Below are positions 60,661 to 64,000 of a stretch of 64,000 nucleotides of DNA, piece by piece. The DNA comes from Eumeta japonica. Its lineage: Eukaryota; Arthropoda; Insecta; Lepidoptera; Psychidae. The stretch is taken from positions 62,001 to 126,000 of the forward strand of contig BGZK01001198.1 in assembly GCA_005406025.1 (NCBI GenBank), read 5' to 3'. A program made the translations under genes and the position numbers. How positions within the stretch are numbered: position 1 is the stretch's first letter; every line of letters begins with the position of its first letter. Below the pieces are notes generated by a model that was not told the DNA's origin, made no database searches, and worked only from the letters and a program-made list of their open reading frames with translations.

Positions 60661-60814
60661 TTAAATATTGATATAACTATTGAAAATATATACACCCAAA
60701 TAGATATTCAATAAATTCCTATCAACACCATCTCTAACTCGAATTCAAATTCCATCGCGACCCCGGTTTTAATTTCATTGGTATTTAGAGGGACAAACGA
60801 GCGTGTAAGCTACC
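60661..60814. other. AT-rich noncoding DNA
   Basis: Nothing recognisable. Confidence 0.4.
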
Positions 60815-60890
60815 ATAGATTAGGTGATTACCGCCACCCATGGATACTCGCAATCCCAGAGGAGTTCCTGGCGCGTTACACATCTTTTAG
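60815..60890 (-). repeat. Dispersed lepidopteran 80-bp repeat, copy 4
   Basis: On the minus strand it reads gaactcctctgggattgcga, then gtatccatgggtggcggtaa and tcacctaatc. This is the closest match to the copy at 5590. It has the opposite orientation to the other three copies. Confidence 0.65.
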
Positions 60891-62739
60891 GAAGAAAAAG
60901 TATATCTGATCAAAAGGAGAATGTGTTGCTGGAACTTTTAAAAATAAATATATAGAATAACTGATGGAGGGGGGGGGACTGGAATTCACACTCACCGGAC
61001 TAAGCACGACAGCAGAAGCTGTTACATTACATCTGTATTCTATGAGTTCTATGAGAGAGTGATATCTCACCGGTCGAACTGATCCATTTCCGTGCTGCAA
61101 CCATGTTGGCTGTGGCCAAATGGCTGCAGCACTGCTCCATCACATTAGAATTAAATTATTTATTCTATTATATTATCGATGAGCAAAATCACTATTTTTA
61201 CATTACGTTAGTCATTTTTTTGAAGACGTTGAGATAAAAAGTACTTTATTTATATTCAAAGTAGGGGTCACATGAATGATAAATTTCATGGAAATCGATT
61301 ATCTCGTTAAGGCGCGAGAAGCGAAACATCATACAAATGAACTTACAAAGTATCCTGATATACGCTCTATCTGAATGGAGTCTGCGCCACTGCGTATTCA
61401 AATCGCATCTAACGCAATGTCTTCTTCAACTTCCCTAACTAGTTCTCGATTCTATCACAGTATCAATGTGATAGGAGCGATTTCGCCCTCACAGCATTAT
61501 TTGTCGTAGAGAGTATTACTTTGTTATGCAGCGTAGTATATTTCGCTATCGAAGGATTGCGAATTCGAAGACCAAAAATATTTTTGATTATTTTGGAAGT
61601 CATCCAGTGAAATTGCATTTTTGTTTTTTTTCAAATCAAAATTCATTTTAATGCGATAAAATTTTTATTGTTTTCTTTCCGATTTTGAATTTAAATTGTA
61701 TATTCTCCCATTGCAGTCGTAGAAGGAGACTGAAAACCCTGTCATATAAACATTTGAATACCGATACACCGAATAAAATCAGTACGCTACAATCGACCAT
61801 CAGGATCTGTAACAAAACTCTTCTATCTTTCAGGACTCATCGCTGATGAGAAAGATAAAAACACTAATCTTGGTGTCAACCGACCTCTCACAAGGAAGTG
61901 TAAAGCGGCAGCCCCGTGCATTGTCACCGGGCGACGCGGGCGCACGCGCGCTAATGCCTTTATTTTAGACGAACTCCGCGTACGGAGCTGCCGCTCGTAA
62001 TTTATATTAAGATAGAGATTAGGGAGTTCGTAGAGCGATCCTCGGCCGTAATGGCTGTTGAAAAATGTTTGTTAGTAACTCGCGTGTGCCGCGGCGTCGA
62101 AGCGGCGGTAATGAGGGGCACGCAACTTTGATAATTAGTACGGGCCGCCGGGGCCGCCCCCACGCCGCGACGTGCTAAACATGTCGACACGCTCATTATA
62201 AAACTGAGATGGCAATTATGGCGTCTGAAATTGCGCACGCGAAGATAACACTGTTATCTCTCATTTAGGTAATTATTATAATGTTACTAAGTCGTTTGTC
62301 ATCAGTCTAACGAAAGCGTTTTAGGAGACCTTTATGAAATTTCCAAACCGGTTCTCACCTTGCGACAAGATCTAGTTTGTAATTTTGTATTTTATAGAAT
62401 TTATATTAAAATTTAAATAGGATGCAAGAAAGCCAAAAACGAAATCAGTTGATCCAGGGGATTCCAAACTACAAACTAGTCTGTTTAGTCATACATTTAA
62501 AAATACACGGAAAACAAATAAGTTGCTTGACGAGTTTTATTTCAAACCTAAGCTTGTTACTAAAAGTCCATGCGAATATACTTAAACTATCAGCTAATAC
62601 ACTGCTTTTGGTACAAGAAAGATGTTTTTACCACACTTTTATAAGTTTCACTTATATGTGCCCATGAATGTAACGGAATCTTAGAGACTAGATGTCACAC
62701 AATTCAAATTGTTGGGTCATCGTAAAACTTAGGGAATAT
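60891..62739. other. Noncoding DNA with a GC-rich island at 61900-62180
   Basis: No supported gene. The island (ggcgacgcgggcgcacgcgc, gccgccggggccgcccccac) has only a short minus-strand frame with no recognisable domain. Confidence 0.45.
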
Positions 62740-63500
62740 ATGTAGATCGCTGAATAGATTTAATAATATAGTTAGAAGGTAGGTACAGGAACTCCATAAC
62801 GAAATAGCATATCCATGTTTGAGCTTGTTGAAATTGTCTTGAGATGCACTGTGGCCCTGAGCGATTTTCAGGGTTTGGTGAAGGAGTTGAGGTAGATATT
62901 ACCGCTACATAATAAAACAACGTATTCTCACTCTGATTCTGCCTGTTGGGGTTATCCTGAAATGTACTCCAGCCTCCCGCGCCGGTTCGCAGTCTGACAT
63001 CCCGACCAGATTTACGACTGGACAGGACTAAAACCATATGCCTATTCGTGGGAACATTCTGTCTTGCCAGATGTGTTCACTAAAGTATGACATAAGATCT
63101 CGGACGGTAATCCAGTGTTCTGTATGCAAAGTTGGATTGTGCGTCTTGAAAGACGATTGTTTCCTTGAGTATCATTCAGTAGAGACTCTACCTCCAGGCA
63201 GACTAAAACGAGTTTTTGTTTTCAGACTATAATGACAGATTGTCTTGCGATGCACTTTGATCATAATTGATTTTAAGGATCTGAATACGGAGCTGGAAGG
63301 TTAGCACCGGACTTCCATGACGGAGCAACGTATTCCAGCCGTGCTTAGACTTGTTTTAATTATCTTTAAATGTACTCCAGTCCAGAATGGTTTTCAGAAT
63401 TTAATGACAGATCCAGAAGGTAGATACAGAGATCCCATAACAGAAGAATGTATCCTAGAGCTTTCTAGTGATCTAGCCCTCTATATGATCTGTCGGGAAG
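62740..63500. repeat. Second array of the 120-bp repeat, split by a piggyBac-like piece
   Basis: 62770-63000 and 63240-63490 carry diverged monomers of the same repeat as the foldback at 3985-5130, in its left-arm orientation. Landmarks are agaaggtaggtacaggaact, tgagcttgttgaaattgtct, gatgcactttgatcataatt and ggagctggaaggttagcacc. On the minus strand the first part again reads PNPENRSGPQCISRQFQQAQ, the decayed 40-residue unit. The 5' flank (aataatatagttagaaggta) also resembles the foldback's outer flank. There is no inverted half here. Confidence 0.75.
63017..63232 (+). pseudogene. piggyBac-like C-terminal cysteine-rich domain
   Basis: The frame from 63038 reads ILSCQMCSLKYDIRSR, then QCSVCKVGLCVLKDDCF and LEYHSV. 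This CxxC(14)CxxC...LC...CF..YH layout is the zinc-binding domain found at the end of piggyBac-type (PGBD) transposases, usually after the catalytic DDE core. A stop just upstream (about 63032) and decayed text before it (SDIPTRFTTGQD) suggest that the linker was present. No catalytic domain is found in this window. It is surrounded on both sides by the 120-bp repeat, so either a piggyBac fragment inserted into the array or the array is part of such an element. Confidence 0.6.
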
Positions 63501-64000
63501 ATAGTTTGAAGTCAAGTTGAATATTAGGATCCTATGTTTTGACCCAAATCGAGGTGAGAAACATATTGACGGTTGAAAGATTTGAGAGTTGGTAAAAATG
63601 TCATGTCATGTTCCTCACGTCAAGGCACTGGGCGTAACTTTATTGTACAAAACTTTACCCTTCTAAAATCTGTTGCAGAGGGGTTGACTACCATATTTGT
63701 ACCATCAAAAGTACAAAAATTTTTAAAATTGATCATTTTTTTGTTTGGCTAAAAGATAAAAAATAAATTAATAGTTTAAAATAATTAAAAAAAAAAGTCG
63801 CTTTAGTGGATAGGCACGTACTGTACTGAAAAACAGAAAATAATTATTGAACCTATTCTCTCTGTCTACCTTGAAAGAGTCTGAATGTAAGCCGTATTTG
63901 TAGTGAAGTACAATATCTGGTGCAAAAGCGTAGAGCTCTTAAGAAACAAAATTCTTAATTACGTATTTTTGAGGAAATGCGCCCCACTACCCTACTCTTT
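63501..64000. other. AT-rich noncoding DNA
   Basis: No gene or named repeat was recognised up to the window end. Confidence 0.45.

Noticed and set aside
1..64000. CRISPR arrays, rRNA genes, tRNA genes and bacterial-type operons
   Set aside because: None found by eye; the DNA is clearly eukaryotic. A tRNA scan could still find one I missed.

Overview
This window looks like nuclear DNA of a moth or butterfly (Lepidoptera). It is AT-rich and almost gene-free, with short very GC/CpG-rich islands and many decayed transposons of the kind lepidopteran genomes carry: mariner, RTE and Jockey/CR1-like LINEs, Helitron/Helentron ends, Ty3/gypsy and piggyBac-like fragments. Several copies of an 80-bp repeat with the core ctctgggattgcgagtgtcc also point that way. 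There are no bacterial-style operons, and nearly every long open frame is a chance frame, an antisense shadow or a transposon remnant. The order-level call is inference from repeat types.

The only host coding sequence I can support is two small plus-strand exons, at 8543-8623 and 35236-35384. The second encodes the start of an ADAM-family (M12B) prodomain, most like insect mind-meld (the ADAM11/22/23 group). The first is an acidic, Ser/Gly-rich 27-codon piece with a textbook branch point, acceptor and donor. It ends in phase 1, exactly the phase the ADAM exon needs, so the two join in frame through a glycine codon across a 26.6-kb intron. Most of the window is therefore probably introns of one long gene whose first exon and metalloprotease/disintegrin exons lie outside it or are unrecognised.

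Layout. 1-3.9 kb: noncoding, with a CpG-rich candidate promoter. 3.98-5.13 kb: a foldback array of about 120-bp repeats. 5.6-12.5 kb: dispersed short repeats, the first exon, a perfect hairpin, an unidentified broken coding-like stretch and GC islands. 12.7-16 kb: a mariner, a LINE and a Helitron-like element. 16.9-18.8 kb: a wrecked Ty3/gypsy element. 20.0-20.7 kb: a Helentron-type endonuclease fragment. 25.6-31.6 kb: LINE remnants and a fairly fresh RTE 3' end. 35.2 kb: the ADAM exon, followed by GC islands. 38.0-41.9 kb: a mariner abutting a long LINE. 45.2 kb: a 134-bp tandem duplication. 48.1-50.1 kb: a LINE nested in a Helitron-like repeat. 51.3-53.0 kb: a broken copy of a multicopy arthropod gene family. 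57.2-57.9 kb: a LINE 3' end. 60.4-62.2 kb: GC islands. 62.7-63.5 kb: a second array of the 120-bp repeat, split by a piggyBac-like cysteine-rich domain.

The most unusual structures are the foldback array and its split relative 58 kb away, two long perfect hairpins (8890-8933 and 40218-40268), and the broken multicopy gene at 51.3-53.0 kb. I found no CRISPR array, rRNA, or tRNA gene I could support. Assignments come from reading translations by eye, with no database search.
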